Made by a program: the position numbers and the translations under genes
The notes under the pieces: model-generated
The model's database searches: none
Told to the model about the DNA's origin: nothing
What the model saw: only the letters and a program-made list of their open reading frames with translations
Part shown: one piece after another, positions 20,114 to 29,899 of the stretch
Layout: each line of letters begins with the position of its first letter
Numbering within the stretch: the stretch's first letter is position 1
NCBI GenBank assembly: GCA_002747055.1
Contig: PDSQ01000010.1
Location: 1 to 45,730 of the forward strand
Length of the DNA stretch: 45,730 nt
Direction: 5' to 3'
Origin: Gammaproteobacteria bacterium
Lineage (GTDB): Bacteria; Pseudomonadota; Gammaproteobacteria; Pseudomonadales; Oleiphilaceae

Positions 20114-20380
20114 CTAATAGAGCGCCGCTTCATCATCCAGCACTTCAAAAATAATTTCCAAAAACAATTTGTCTGCTTCACTGTGTTCCTCAGGAATACG
20201 AACCATCGTCGTGGCACCAATTTCTCTGGCTATTTTGCTCTCGGCATCAGGCTCATCCTTTAGCCGCCTGGCAATATCCATACACTGTTTGGCCAGGTCA
20301 GGATCTGACAATACCTTTTTGATAAATGATCTCAATTCACCGATCATCTTTCTTTGGCGACCCTCTTGAATAGTACTCAT
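20114..20380 (-). CDS. Small uncharacterised helical protein
   Basis: 88 residues, ATG at 20380 with AAAGGAG about 11 bases upstream. Basic N-terminal helix, acidic C-terminal helix (EADKLFLEIIFEVLDDE), no cysteine pairs, no signal peptide. I do not recognise the family. The relic 3' end of a GGDEF gene ends 27 bases upstream on the same strand, so this gene was probably downstream of a diguanylate cyclase before that gene decayed. Confidence 0.6.
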   Translation of the reverse strand: MSTIQEGRQRKMIGELRSFIKKVLSDPDLAKQCMDIARRLKDEPDAESKIAREIGATTMVRIPEEHSEADKLFLEIIFEVLDDEAALY

Positions 20381-20406
20381 TACTAATTTATCTCCTTTCC
20401 ACTAAG

Positions 20407-20493
20407 CTAATTATCCAAAGCAACCATTGCCTTATTTCTACCACGCTCTTTCAACTCATACAATGCCTTGTCCACCACTGAGATTAAATTCAA
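20407..20493 (-). pseudogene. Relic C-terminal end of a GGDEF diguanylate cyclase gene
   Basis: Translated leftward, this stretch gives about 28 residues ending in a TAG stop. They include DKALYELKERGRNKAMV, which matches the conserved C-terminal helix of GGDEF domains (consensus ADxALYxAKxxGRNRV). Upstream in the same frame the match stops and a TAA appears at about 20503–20505, so nothing else of the domain survives here. It is a remnant of a deleted gene and cannot be functional alone. Confidence 0.65.
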
Positions 20494-20684
20494 CCATAGT
20501 GATTAGATGAAAAAACACATTATGCAACTGGAGGTTATTGACGTTGGACATTGGTAGCCAGATCAGTCCCACCAAAATCACAAAGTTCAGCTTTTTTATT
20601 CACACAACTCACTTTTCTATCTAGACTAATATAGAAACTAGGGCATTTACCGTTTTCAAGAGCAGCAAGAGTATTGGCATCTCA
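20494..20684. other. Non-coding rest of a 304-bp gap before the intact cyclase
   Basis: The full gap without an intact gene is 20381–20684 and includes the GGDEF relic. The remaining bases hold no ORF or strong hairpin. AT-rich sequence around 20590–20640 probably carries the promoter of the rightward diguanylate cyclase, but I cannot pick a clear -35/-10 pair. Confidence 0.4.
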
Positions 20685-21836
20685 ATGCAAAAAAACGCAC
20701 CCACATCATCCTGCGAGCCGTTGATGAATAACTCGACCCAGGATCATTTTGGCTATATCCAGTCCGATGAAGATAGCTGGATTCTTCAGATATTGATGTG
20801 GATAAACTATTCAGCCGTGTTTTTTCTTCTGGCCATTGGCACCAAATCAGTGTATTCCGGGCACTATCAGCATGGCTGTATTCTTTATTTATTTGGTTTG
20901 GTGTTTTTCGCGAATGCGGTTTACTTCAGGAAAACCGGCAATGACAACAAATTCCGCTTTATCAGCGTTGGCTTCGCAGCGTTACTGTTTCTCTATCTAA
21001 CCGCCACCGGCGGTGAAAGCAATACAGGCCCATTGTGGTTCTATATTTTCCCGCCACTGATATTCTATCTGATTGGTCTTCAAGCCGGCCTGATTGTGCT
21101 AATCCCTTGCTCTGCTCTGATAGTCCTGTTTTTTCGTTTTCCTGAACTTCCATTTGTCACAACCGAGTACAATGCAGACTTCCAGTTTCGCTTCTTGGCG
21201 TCTTTTTGTTTTGTTACCTCTTTCTCATATATTCTAGACTACTCCAGACGCAGAACCAGAAATGAGCTGATTCAACTGGCAATAAAACACGAAACCGCCT
21301 CCAAAACCGACGAGCTAACCGGGCTAGCCAATCGACGAGAGATGATAAACTGCCTGCAAACCGAGCAACGACGCTTTCAACGCTATGGCCACCATTTTTC
21401 GGTTGTCCTGATTGATATTGATCACTTTAAGTCGATCAACGACAACTATGGCCACGATGCGGGCGACCAGGTATTGAAGGGGTTTGGCCGCTTGTTAAAA
21501 TCTCACTCCAGGCAAATGGACATGGTTGGCCGATGGGGGGGCGAGGAGTTCCTGATGATGCTGCCTGAAACCACTCTGGTTCAGGCACTGGCACTGACCG
21601 AGCGCCTGAGAAGCGATGTAGAAAAAGAATTTTTCTCGTTTAACAACACACGGATAGAGGTTCGCATAAGCGCCGGGGTTTGCTCCATTAGCCAAACAGA
21701 AAACCTCGAAGATCTGCTGCGTCTGGCTGATATGAACCTGTATGAAGCAAAAAACAAAGGCCGAAACCGGATTATCCCGATGGTGAAATCATCTGGTCTG
21801 CACTTGCTAAAAACCAAGCAAACACGACCCGCCTGA
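20685..21836 (+). CDS. Membrane-bound diguanylate cyclase (GGDEF)
   Basis: 383 residues. About six hydrophobic helices (roughly 33–185) form an N-terminal membrane sensor, followed by a short linker and the GGDEF domain (about 205–370). The active-site loop is GGEEF (285–289), fully compatible with cyclase activity. An inhibitory I-site RxxD (R276–D279) sits five residues upstream, so product feedback is expected. It should make c-di-GMP at the inner membrane in response to an unknown signal. An ATG at 20724 (M14) is an alternative start; neither has a strong ribosome site. Confidence 0.92.
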   Translation: MQKNAPTSSCEPLMNNSTQDHFGYIQSDEDSWILQILMWINYSAVFFLLAIGTKSVYSGHYQHGCILYLFGLVFFANAVYFRKTGNDNKFRFISVGFAALLFLYLTATGGESNTGPLWFYIFPPLIFYLIGLQAGLIVLIPCSALIVLFFRFPELPFVTTEYNADFQFRFLASFCFVTSFSYILDYSRRRTRNELIQLAIKHETASKTDELTGLANRREMINCLQTEQRRFQRYGHHFSVVLIDIDHFKSINDNYGHDAGDQVLKGFGRLLKSHSRQMDMVGRWGGEEFLMMLPETTLVQALALTERLRSDVEKEFFSFNNTRIEVRISAGVCSISQTENLEDLLRLADMNLYEAKNKGRNRIIPMVKSSGLHLLKTKQTRPA

Positions 21837-21928
21837 AACTACCGAGAAAATGGGCCAGAACCCTGGCTGGTATCTATTATTACCGTCATCGCGAAAGACA
21901 CCTGGGCCCATTCACGCCACTTTGCGAA

Positions 21929-22855
21929 TCACGTTGGACGCCGCCGGATCAGTGCCTCCTGACACACAGATGCAACCAGCTCACCACCTTGACTGTATAC
22001 AGTTCCTCTATTGAGTCCGCGACCTCCAGATGCGCTCGGGCTATCCATATCGTACAACAACCAATCATCGATCCGAAACGGGCGATGAAACCAAATGGCA
22101 TGATCAAGCGATGCCACTTGCGCCCCACTGGTAAGGTAACTCATTTCGTGTGGCAACATACTGGTACCCAGCAGCCCAAAGTCGGAAGCGTAGGCAAACA
22201 AACATTGATGAAGCGCGAGATCATCCGGTAAATCGCTAACCGCTCGAAACCAGTTTTGCTTGAAAGGCTCTCGGGCTTCCGGTTTGAAATGATTCATAGG
22301 GCTAATCGGACGAATTTCAATTGGCCGTTCACGCGTTGCGTGATCACGCAATTTCTCTGGAATTCGATCGACAACCATACGTCTCAATTGCAACTCTGAG
22401 AACAATGACTCAGGAGATTCTGATTCAGGCATATCAAACTGATGGTTGGCTCCGCTTTCTTCTGTTTGAAAAGAAGCCGTCATAGTGAATAATTCCTGGC
22501 CTTTTTGAAATGCGACCACTTGCCTGACACAAAAACTGCCACCATCACGAGTGCGAACCACCTTGTAATCTATCGGTTTATTGACATTTCCCGCCCGCAA
22601 AAAATACCCATGCATCGAATGGGCAAACCGATCCAGCACCGTTTTGTAGGCGGCCATCATTGCCTGTCCCAGCACTTGGCCGCCAAATACATTTTTAAAA
22701 CCAAGGTCTTCACTCTGGCCGAGAAAGTGATCCCCTCCAATCGGTTCAATAGCCAATAACTCTACCAGCCTTTGAAGTACATCCCCTTGGTAGCCACCGG
22801 AATCAACTTTATAGGACACTTTTTCTTCATTTTTTTTACTCACTTCGCTCACCAA
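21929..22855 (-). CDS. tesB: Acyl-CoA thioesterase II
   Basis: Hydrolyses medium- and long-chain acyl-CoA. Double-hotdog TesB fold, 308 residues from a TTG. Catalytic positions are D225 (AYASDF), S249 (VASLDHAIWFHRP; Thr in E. coli, Ser here) and Q299 (SVCQEAL). The GQSEDLGFKNVFGGQVLGQA signature is intact. No in-frame ATG exists before the conserved region, so the start must be TTG or GTG; 22855 and 22852 are both possible and the first ~20 residues are uncertain. It converges with the diguanylate cyclase gene. Confidence 0.93.
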   Translation of the reverse strand: MVSEVSKKNEEKVSYKVDSGGYQGDVLQRLVELLAIEPIGGDHFLGQSEDLGFKNVFGGQVLGQAMMAAYKTVLDRFAHSMHGYFLRAGNVNKPIDYKVVRTRDGGSFCVRQVVAFQKGQELFTMTASFQTEESGANHQFDMPESESPESLFSELQLRRMVVDRIPEKLRDHATRERPIEIRPISPMNHFKPEAREPFKQNWFRAVSDLPDDLALHQCLFAYASDFGLLGTSMLPHEMSYLTSGAQVASLDHAIWFHRPFRIDDWLLYDMDSPSASGGRGLNRGTVYSQGGELVASVCQEALIRRRPT

Positions 22856-23077
22856 TAAACAACTTTACCCATTTCCAGCTTTGACTATACAGAGTATTCC
22901 GTTGAAAACGGCCGTTAGTCAAGCCTGATGGGTGAGTGAGCGCAACCGGTTTTGGTTACACCGTCCGGCTAAAAATATTTTTGCTTTTTTGGGTTATCAA
23001 CATAATCCAATTATTCATATAATCTGATTAATATTTTTACATTTCCACCATGTGCGTTCGTCTTCAGGATAAATAGA

Positions 23078-23983
23078 ATGAAAATGTCTGGCAACAAAAG
23101 TTCTGCGCCCGAGCAGGCCGCAGACAATGCTCCCGCCAGGCTATCGACAGACGCGGATCTGGACAAACATTTTATAGTGTTGCAACGGCTTTACCGGGTC
23201 TTATTAGTCATCAGTGTACCGTTCATTGTTTTAGTAGCGAATTTTTCACTGGCACCCGGATTAAAGCCCTGGCTCTTGATGACCGGGGTGGCGACCGGTT
23301 TCACCCTTTTGTTGTTGAACGCCTATATTTACCACAGTGCCAAAGCCAAGCCCTGGTATCGCTTTTTAATGCATACCGAGATCACTGATATTTTCAGCCG
23401 TGCCCATAAAAAAATCCGTTATCTGACCGGTCAGTTAAAAGAAGAAACCCGCAAGAGACAAGAGATTGAACAGAAATTACTAAACCTGGAATCCCAAACC
23501 CGGCAACATATCGAGGAACGAACCCGCGAACTTTCCGAAACCAACGAATTGCTCAACCAGCAAATCAAACTGCGCCAATCCATCAGTGACGCTTTAGGAA
23601 GAAGCCAGACCCGTCTCAGCCTGGCTATCGAGGCATCGAACCTGGGGCTTTGGGATTGGGACTTGACAAACCAGACTTTATATCAGTCCAACTTTAACAG
23701 CATCTTCAATGCCAGGGAGTACTCTTCAAAAGAGTATTTGCGGCTTCTGCGCTGCAAGGTACACACTGATGATTACGCCCGGGTTCAGGAAACCATAGGC
23801 AATTACCTGGATAACAAATCGAGCCATTTCAACGTCAGTTACCGGGTTTTCGATCAGGAACAAAACACCTGGTTATGGATAGAAGACCAGGGTAAAGCGG
23901 TGAGTCGTGATAAATCAGGACAAGTTCTCCGTATGCTGGGTACGCGCCGGGATATAACCCAGCAACGTCACCATGAAGAATAG
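23078..23983 (+). CDS. N-terminal half of a split PAS–PAS–GGDEF–EAL protein
   Basis: 301 residues from the ATG at 23078 (AGGA eight bases upstream). Two hydrophobic segments (about 45–90), a long coiled coil (about 110–175), then a PAS domain (about 180–298) ending in the usual RDITQQR. It stops at TAG 23981–23983. The next ORF continues in the same frame with the next PAS domain. The missing residue is most simply Gln (CAG to TAG), in the linker between the two PAS domains. Alone this part would be a membrane-bound sensor without output. Confidence 0.8.
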   Translation: MKMSGNKSSAPEQAADNAPARLSTDADLDKHFIVLQRLYRVLLVISVPFIVLVANFSLAPGLKPWLLMTGVATGFTLLLLNAYIYHSAKAKPWYRFLMHTEITDIFSRAHKKIRYLTGQLKEETRKRQEIEQKLLNLESQTRQHIEERTRELSETNELLNQQIKLRQSISDALGRSQTRLSLAIEASNLGLWDWDLTNQTLYQSNFNSIFNAREYSSKEYLRLLRCKVHTDDYARVQETIGNYLDNKSSHFNVSYRVFDQEQNTWLWIEDQGKAVSRDKSGQVLRMLGTRRDITQQRHHEE

Positions 23984-25660
23984 TTGCAACTGACGCAGTC
24001 TGTTTACGATCAAACCAGCGAAGGAATATTTGTGTTAAATGACCAGTTCCAGGTGGTTTCCATCAACCAGGCGTTCAAGAAAATCACCGGCTTTGAAGAC
24101 TCAGACCTGGTTGGCAAAAACTGGGTTGACCTCAGCCAGACGCCACAAAAAAGCAAAGTATTCAAACAGGCCCGTTTACAACTTGCCCAAACAGGCTATT
24201 GGGAAGCGGAATTATTTGAAAAAAGAAAGAATGGTGAATACTTTCCTGTGCACATCCAAGTCAATACTATCGATGTCGTATCCGCAGGAACCCATTACTT
24301 TGCCGGATTGGTCTCCGACCAAACCAGCAACAAAGAGGCCGACGACAAGCTGCGCTATCTGCTTAATTACGACGAACTCACCGGCCTGGCAAACCGAACC
24401 TTGTTCCGGGATCGCATGCACAATGCCCTGATTCGTGCGAGAAACGGCCTGGCTCAGTTTGCATTGTTATATGTCGATATCGACAGATTTAAACACATCA
24501 ATCAGAATTTTGGCCACGAACATGCCGATACACTGTTAAAACACTTCGCCTCTCGGCTTTCTGCATCGATGAATCAGGCTGACACTATCGCCCGCATTGG
24601 TGATGATGAATTTGCGATCCTGTTTCCCAGTCAGCGCCGCGACGACATTGATCACTTCGCACGGGAAATATTACGCGAAGTCACCCGACCCTACTGCATC
24701 GACAATCAGGAGTTACTGCTATCGGCCAGTATAGGCATCACAACACTGCCAGGAGATGGCAGAGAAATTCAACTATTACTGAAACAGGCCGGAATAGCGG
24801 TGAGACAAGCCAAGTATCTCGGTGGCAGCAACTTCCAGTTTTACAGCAAGGAATTGAAAGACATCTCCAAGTTCAGGGTCAATTTGGAAACTGACCTTAG
24901 AAACGCGCTGAAAAAAGGTCAACTTGAGGTTTATTATCAACCCAAACTGAGCCTCGACAACTTGCGCATCGATTCGGTAGAGGCGCTGGTCAGATGGAAT
25001 CACCCCAATCGAGGTATGATTTATCCGACTGACTTTGTCAATATTGCGGAAGAAAGCGGTTTAATCACGCAAATTGGAGTCAACGTTATGGAGACCGCAT
25101 GTCAACAGGCGCGAACATGGTTTGACCAAGGCATCGGCACCATCAACGTCGCGATCAATTTATCCGCTTACCAGTTGCGGCAGGAAAACATTATACAGCG
25201 TGTTACAACCATACTTAGCGTTACCGATTTACCCGCCAAACAGGTAGAGCTTGAACTGACGGAAAGCTCAATCATTGAAAATATGCAAGCCTCGGTGAGT
25301 GTGCTGGAAGAGTTTAGTCAGATGGGTATAAACCTTTCCGTCGACGACTTTGGCACAGGTTACTCGTCCTTTAGCTATTTACGGAATCTGCCAATAACCA
25401 GTCTGAAAATTGATCGGTCTTTTGTCCAGAATGTCGATATCTGTGAACAGGATGCGGCGATATGCAAAGCGATAATCGCACTTGCCCAAACCCTGAAACT
25501 GAAAGTGGTCGCCGAAGGCGTTGAAAATAAAGCGCAGTTTGATTTTCTGAAGGCGGCAAATTGTGACTTGATTCAGGGCTACTATTTATCGAAACCCTTG
25601 AGTACCATGGAAATGACCCGGCTATTGCGGCAACAATCAGCCACGATTGCAGCGCTATAA
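23984..25660 (+). CDS. C-terminal half of the split protein: PAS–GGDEF–EAL
   Basis: 558 residues if read from the TTG directly after the TAG. PAS at about 1–118, GGDEF at about 125–290, EAL at about 305–550. The cyclase motif is degenerate (GDDEF, 206–210). The EAL domain is intact: EALVRW (333–338), INLSAYQ, LELTES, VDDFGTGYSS, LKIDRSFV, AEGVEN and a final QGYYLSKP. Phosphodiesterase activity against c-di-GMP is therefore more likely than cyclase activity. Without read-through, expression would need initiation at the TTG, which has no clear ribosome site, so this half may be silent. Confidence 0.85.
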   Translation: MQLTQSVYDQTSEGIFVLNDQFQVVSINQAFKKITGFEDSDLVGKNWVDLSQTPQKSKVFKQARLQLAQTGYWEAELFEKRKNGEYFPVHIQVNTIDVVSAGTHYFAGLVSDQTSNKEADDKLRYLLNYDELTGLANRTLFRDRMHNALIRARNGLAQFALLYVDIDRFKHINQNFGHEHADTLLKHFASRLSASMNQADTIARIGDDEFAILFPSQRRDDIDHFAREILREVTRPYCIDNQELLLSASIGITTLPGDGREIQLLLKQAGIAVRQAKYLGGSNFQFYSKELKDISKFRVNLETDLRNALKKGQLEVYYQPKLSLDNLRIDSVEALVRWNHPNRGMIYPTDFVNIAEESGLITQIGVNVMETACQQARTWFDQGIGTINVAINLSAYQLRQENIIQRVTTILSVTDLPAKQVELELTESSIIENMQASVSVLEEFSQMGINLSVDDFGTGYSSFSYLRNLPITSLKIDRSFVQNVDICEQDAAICKAIIALAQTLKLKVVAEGVENKAQFDFLKAANCDLIQGYYLSKPLSTMEMTRLLRQQSATIAAL

Positions 25661-25780
25661 AGCTATCCCCCTGACACGACCAAGGAATACAACCACTTCT
25701 TTTTTTCTAAAAACCAGGTAGACTGCAGATTCAGACTATTTCACGTCAACCCATTACCCCGCTTGAAAGAGTAGTTCACA

Positions 25781-26725
25781 ATGTCGATACACTGGTATCC
25801 AGGGCATATGCACAAAGCCAGTAAAGAAATGGCCAAGGTGCTGCCCCAGGTCGATATTATCATCGAGTTGCTCGATGCGCGTATCCCCTACAGCAGCGCC
25901 AATCCCTTTATCGAAAAGCTGAGAGAAGACAAACCCAGCCTTAAACTTATCAGCAAAAGTGATCTTGCCGACCCGGCAATCACCCAGTTGTGGCAGGATT
26001 ATTTTGATCATCACAACCAGACCAAAGCCTTCGCCATCGATAACCGGCAACTGGACAGAAGCCAGCGAATCTTTGAGGCTTGCTTCAACCTGGCGCAACA
26101 CAAGGCAAACAAAGAAAAAACTATTGTCGCCATGATCACAGGCATTCCAAATGTAGGTAAATCGACACTGATAAACAACCTGGCCGGGCGCCACATCGCA
26201 AAAACAGGCAACGAACCGGCCGTCACCAAGGGTCAGCAGCGTATCAAACTGGAAAACGGTATCACGCTGCTGGATACCCCCGGCATTCTTTGGCCAAAAG
26301 TAGAAAATGAACATGGTAGCTATAGGCTGGCGGTAACAGGCGCGATCAGGGACACCGTCGTCAATTATGATGATGTCGCATTTTATGCGGCTGAGCACTT
26401 GATAACACACTATTTTTCTCTGCTGACCGAGCGATATAAACTGGCATCGACCACTACCGACCCACTGACACTTCTCGAACAAATCGGTCGGCAACGAGGC
26501 TGCCTGAGGGCTGGCGGACAAGTCGACCTCGAACGGGTGTCGACGGTTTTTATCAACGAACTACGCACAGGTACGATTGGCTCCATCAGCCTGGAAACAC
26601 CGCAGATGATCGAGCAAGAGCTAGTTGAGGTCGCTAACCTTCAGGCAGCCAAAGAAGCCCGGAAAAAAGCGGCAAAACAACGGGCCGCCGTCCGCAGGAA
26701 AAAACCACAAAAGCAATCTCGATAA
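25781..26725 (+). CDS. ylqF: Ribosome biogenesis GTPase YlqF/RbgA family
   Basis: Circularly permuted GTPase of 314 residues that assists large-subunit assembly in the family prototype. Motif order is permuted: G4 SKSD (58–61; usually NKxD), then G1 GIPNVGKS (121–128), then G3 DTPG (165–168). The N-terminal HWYPGHM is the family signature. The C-terminus is a strongly basic tail (KKAAKQRAAVRRKK), suited to rRNA contact. Single gene, with 120 bp before and 247 bp after it. Confidence 0.92.
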   Translation: MSIHWYPGHMHKASKEMAKVLPQVDIIIELLDARIPYSSANPFIEKLREDKPSLKLISKSDLADPAITQLWQDYFDHHNQTKAFAIDNRQLDRSQRIFEACFNLAQHKANKEKTIVAMITGIPNVGKSTLINNLAGRHIAKTGNEPAVTKGQQRIKLENGITLLDTPGILWPKVENEHGSYRLAVTGAIRDTVVNYDDVAFYAAEHLITHYFSLLTERYKLASTTTDPLTLLEQIGRQRGCLRAGGQVDLERVSTVFINELRTGTIGSISLETPQMIEQELVEVANLQAAKEARKKAAKQRAAVRRKKPQKQSR

Positions 26726-26972
26726 GGCTATCCAGCCAATCACCTCAAACAGGGAATCCGTGTTCACTAGCAACTTTTTTGTGTTTATCATCACATCGAT
26801 ATTTCCGGACTGGCTACCAACTAACGACAGGTGTTTGCCCTTTGCTATACTGGCCTCTTGATACGTCGCTCTTTTGTCGTCCTGGACTCTGCTTTTCCGG
26901 AAGCGAGCGACAATTGAATAGCGTATATTAATTGAATACAAAGCCATAAATGAATATAGAGTAAGCAACCCT

Positions 26973-28577
26973 ATGCATCAGTTTGATGATTTTGCATTTC
27001 TGGATAGCGACGCATTGCAATTCAGTCATGATCCAACGGCCGACCAGAAAACGGTGGATCTGGCTGCCATTCTTGCTGGTAACTATCATATCGAAGCAAC
27101 TGACCCCATAGTCTACCAAGCCACTGTACTGGATGCTTTTGGTATGCCTGCGCATCGATCCGCGCATTTGCTGTTAACCCTGTCTCTCGATGAAAGCGAT
27201 CACCTTTTCGTTTTTTCGGAGGAGCAAATATCCGGGTTTTTACCAGTGTCGAGTGCTGAACCCGGATTTTATTGGGAATTGACTCCGTCTCCCGACTCTG
27301 GCTTTAGAGCGCAAGCGGTGGTTGATCTAGTCAGGCACACCTGTGATCTTTGGAAACTACAAGCCAGGTTGCGCCTGACCATGACCAACCGACAATTTCG
27401 CTTGCTCAACAAAAAAGGCAAGACACGTGTCATTGTCAATATGGATTACTGTCGATGGCCCAATAGTGACGGCGCAAGCGAGGCTACGACTTTTATTTCG
27501 GTTGTCCCCCTTATTGGCTTTGAGCGCGATGCCACCAAAGTCAGAAAAACACTTGCCAAGCATCCAGGCACCATAGATCAAAACTTTTTTCGCAAAGTGA
27601 ATCCCCAGCTCGATGCTTTTCTAGCACAAGAAACTCTGGCAGCCTGCACTCTCCAGGCGGATCTTCCGGCACTTTCCGCTATAAAAATGTTATTGGCGCA
27701 ATCCACTCAGGGTATGGTGCTCCATACCAAAGGTACAATAAAAGATGTAGATACCGAGTTTTTACATGCATACCGCGTTAACTTGCGTAAATGCCGTTCC
27801 TTGTTGAAGGAGTTCAAAAAACTGATTCCCGCCCAGGTGATGCTTGAATTCAACGATTTTTTCAAAACATTGGGTAAACTGACCGCTGACGTCAGGGATC
27901 TGGATGTTTATCAACTGATGCTGGAAGAATGGCTGCGCCGATTAAACGATTCTGATGCGCAAAGCCTGTTGCCATTCGTTGACTTTATTCGCCAAAAGCG
28001 AAAAGCGGCGATTGGCGTGTTGTTGGACTATATGCAAAGCCCGGATTACGACAAACTGATCACCGCCTGGCAACACTTTCTGGCTGAGTCCGATAACCAG
28101 AGTGACAGTCGTTCAACTGTGACTATTCATCAGGCCGCCGCCAAAAGAGTTAGAAAGTGTTTCACCAAACTACTCGAGGACGGCAGTGAACTAGACCCGG
28201 ATTCTCCTGATGAAGCCTTTCACAGGTTAAGGCTGGACTTTAAACGACTGCGTTATTTGCTCGAATACTTTACCGATATTTTTGCCGGCAAAGACTACCT
28301 GAAGTTGATTAAAATGATCAAAAAGTTACAGTCGATATTGGGTGACTTTCAGGATACCACCGTGCAGAAAGAAAAAATGCATCAGTTTTCAGAACAACTT
28401 GCCAAGGACAAAACAGTGGGCCCCGACACCTTTATGCTTCTTGGCCAGATGAGCGAGCGAATCACCGGTAGTCACGATGAGTTGAAAAACCAGTTTAACG
28501 AGCTGTTTCCGCGACTCGCCACTCCCGAGGTAAAACAAGTCATCGACTCGTTATCAGCGATAAAAGTGAGCCAATAA
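26973..28577 (+). CDS. CHAD domain protein with a degenerate CYTH-like N-terminus
   Basis: 534 residues. The C-terminal CHAD domain (about 245–505) shows both conserved helical motifs: LHAYRVNLRKCRS (H265) and FHRLRLDFKRLRYLLEYF (H417). CHAD domains bind polyphosphate and localise to polyphosphate granules in studied cases. The N-terminal ~230 residues have strand patterns reminiscent of CYTH (LRLTMTNRQFRLLNKKGKT; VVPLIGFERDATKV, the usual CYTH–CHAD connector) but lack the ExExK catalytic motif, so triphosphatase activity is doubtful. The stop codon is one base from the ParA start, a clear operon. Confidence 0.85.
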   Translation: MHQFDDFAFLDSDALQFSHDPTADQKTVDLAAILAGNYHIEATDPIVYQATVLDAFGMPAHRSAHLLLTLSLDESDHLFVFSEEQISGFLPVSSAEPGFYWELTPSPDSGFRAQAVVDLVRHTCDLWKLQARLRLTMTNRQFRLLNKKGKTRVIVNMDYCRWPNSDGASEATTFISVVPLIGFERDATKVRKTLAKHPGTIDQNFFRKVNPQLDAFLAQETLAACTLQADLPALSAIKMLLAQSTQGMVLHTKGTIKDVDTEFLHAYRVNLRKCRSLLKEFKKLIPAQVMLEFNDFFKTLGKLTADVRDLDVYQLMLEEWLRRLNDSDAQSLLPFVDFIRQKRKAAIGVLLDYMQSPDYDKLITAWQHFLAESDNQSDSRSTVTIHQAAAKRVRKCFTKLLEDGSELDPDSPDEAFHRLRLDFKRLRYLLEYFTDIFAGKDYLKLIKMIKKLQSILGDFQDTTVQKEKMHQFSEQLAKDKTVGPDTFMLLGQMSERITGSHDELKNQFNELFPRLATPEVKQVIDSLSAIKVSQ

Positions 28578-28578
28578 T

Positions 28579-29361
28579 ATGAGCAAAATTGTAGCCGTAT
28601 TCAATATCAAAGGTGGTGTTGGCAAGACCACCAGCGCGGTTAACCTGGCCGCGGTGGCCGCCTCCCGTGGCTGCAAAACCCTGCTTTGGGATATGGATCC
28701 ACAGGGCGCAACCTCATTTTATTTGCGGGTGAAGAATAAAATAAAAGGTGGCGTAAGCGGGCTGGCAAATGGCAAGCACCCGATTACCCGACAGATCAAA
28801 GCCTCTGATTACCGTCATCTTCATGTATTACCTGCGGACATCAGCTATCGTTTGATGGATGAGCAGATACGCAAGGCGAGACAAAAGCCATCCAGATTTA
28901 TCAGGGAAATTCTTAAACCTGTTCTCGATGATTACGACCTGGTTATCGTTGACTGCCCGCCCCAGCTCAGTGAGACAATTTCCGGTTTGCTTCGGGTTGT
29001 CGACCTGTTGCTGGTACCTGCCATTCCGACTGTACTGTCACTGCGAACCGTCAAACAGGTACAAAGGTTTACTAAAGAGAAGTTGAATGCGCCTGTTACC
29101 ATGAAAATGTTTTTCAACCAGATCGACCTGCGACGCACTATGCACCGTGATATTGCAAAAAAATTTCTGTTTAAAAACAGCCGGTTTGCCTTTCAAACAC
29201 TGATTCCTGCCAGCAGTGCTATCGAAAAAATGGGTGACCAACGTGCCCCTTTTATCCATTTCGAGCCGAACCACAAAATCACCGCTCTGTATGGCCTGCT
29301 TTGGGATGAGGTGCAGGAAACGCTTATGCTCGACATTCAGCCCGGATTGAGCCTTCGATAG
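28579..29361 (+). CDS. ParA/MinD-family ATPase (cargo-positioning type)
   Basis: 260-residue P-loop ATPase with the deviant Walker A KGGVGKTTS near residue 11, Walker A' in DMDPQG, and Walker B in LVIVDCPPQ. The size and absence of an N-terminal HTH match chromosomal ParA or orphan ParA-like proteins that position cargo on the nucleoid. No parB or parS-like gene is nearby. Its partner is instead the CHAD protein gene, one base upstream. I infer that it acts on the CHAD protein or on the granule that protein binds. Confidence 0.9.
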   Translation: MSKIVAVFNIKGGVGKTTSAVNLAAVAASRGCKTLLWDMDPQGATSFYLRVKNKIKGGVSGLANGKHPITRQIKASDYRHLHVLPADISYRLMDEQIRKARQKPSRFIREILKPVLDDYDLVIVDCPPQLSETISGLLRVVDLLLVPAIPTVLSLRTVKQVQRFTKEKLNAPVTMKMFFNQIDLRRTMHRDIAKKFLFKNSRFAFQTLIPASSAIEKMGDQRAPFIHFEPNHKITALYGLLWDEVQETLMLDIQPGLSLR

Positions 29362-29426
29362 CGCCGCTTCACGATCATTAGTTGTCAGATTTCACTCTAG
29401 CTGAGCCCGGCTTGTCGGCGGCCGGT

Positions 29427-29780
29427 CTATCTTTCCCGATACGGGGGCCAGCCAAGCGGTTTTCCTGCCAGCAAGTGCAGGTGTATGTGATACACATCCT
29501 GGCCGCCATCATCATTGCAGTTTATCACTACCCGGTAGCCTTCTTTATCAAACCCCTGATCCTTGGCGATTCGTTTGGTAGCAATAAACAATTGGCCAAT
29601 GATCTCCCGATCCGACTCCTCGATGTCATTGATGGTTGCAATGGCTTTTTTGGGAATAATGAGCAGGTGCACAGGTGCTTGTGGATTAATGTCTCTGAAC
29701 GCGAGACATTGCTCGTCTTCATAAACAATATCCGCCGGAATTTCCCGCTTGATAATTTTGCTGAACAGGGTATCGGACAT
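29427..29780 (-). CDS. hinT: HIT family protein HinT
   Basis: Purine-nucleoside phosphoramidase of the HIT superfamily, 117 residues. The histidine triad is H98-I-H100-L-H102 followed by LL, and the N-terminal FSKIIKREIPADIVYED is typical of HinT. The expected trailing GWPP segment is present. It converges with the parA-like gene (65-bp gap). Confidence 0.95.
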   Translation of the reverse strand: MSDTLFSKIIKREIPADIVYEDEQCLAFRDINPQAPVHLLIIPKKAIATINDIEESDREIIGQLFIATKRIAKDQGFDKEGYRVVINCNDDGGQDVYHIHLHLLAGKPLGWPPYRER

Positions 29781-29899
29781 AGTGTTTTACCTGTTATATG
29801 TGTTGTAACTATTTTTGGTCATCGCAGTAGCGAAAACATCTATTGTGCCGGTTCGCAACCTGTTGCACTTTGATTCAGTACAGGCTTTTGCAGTACCGG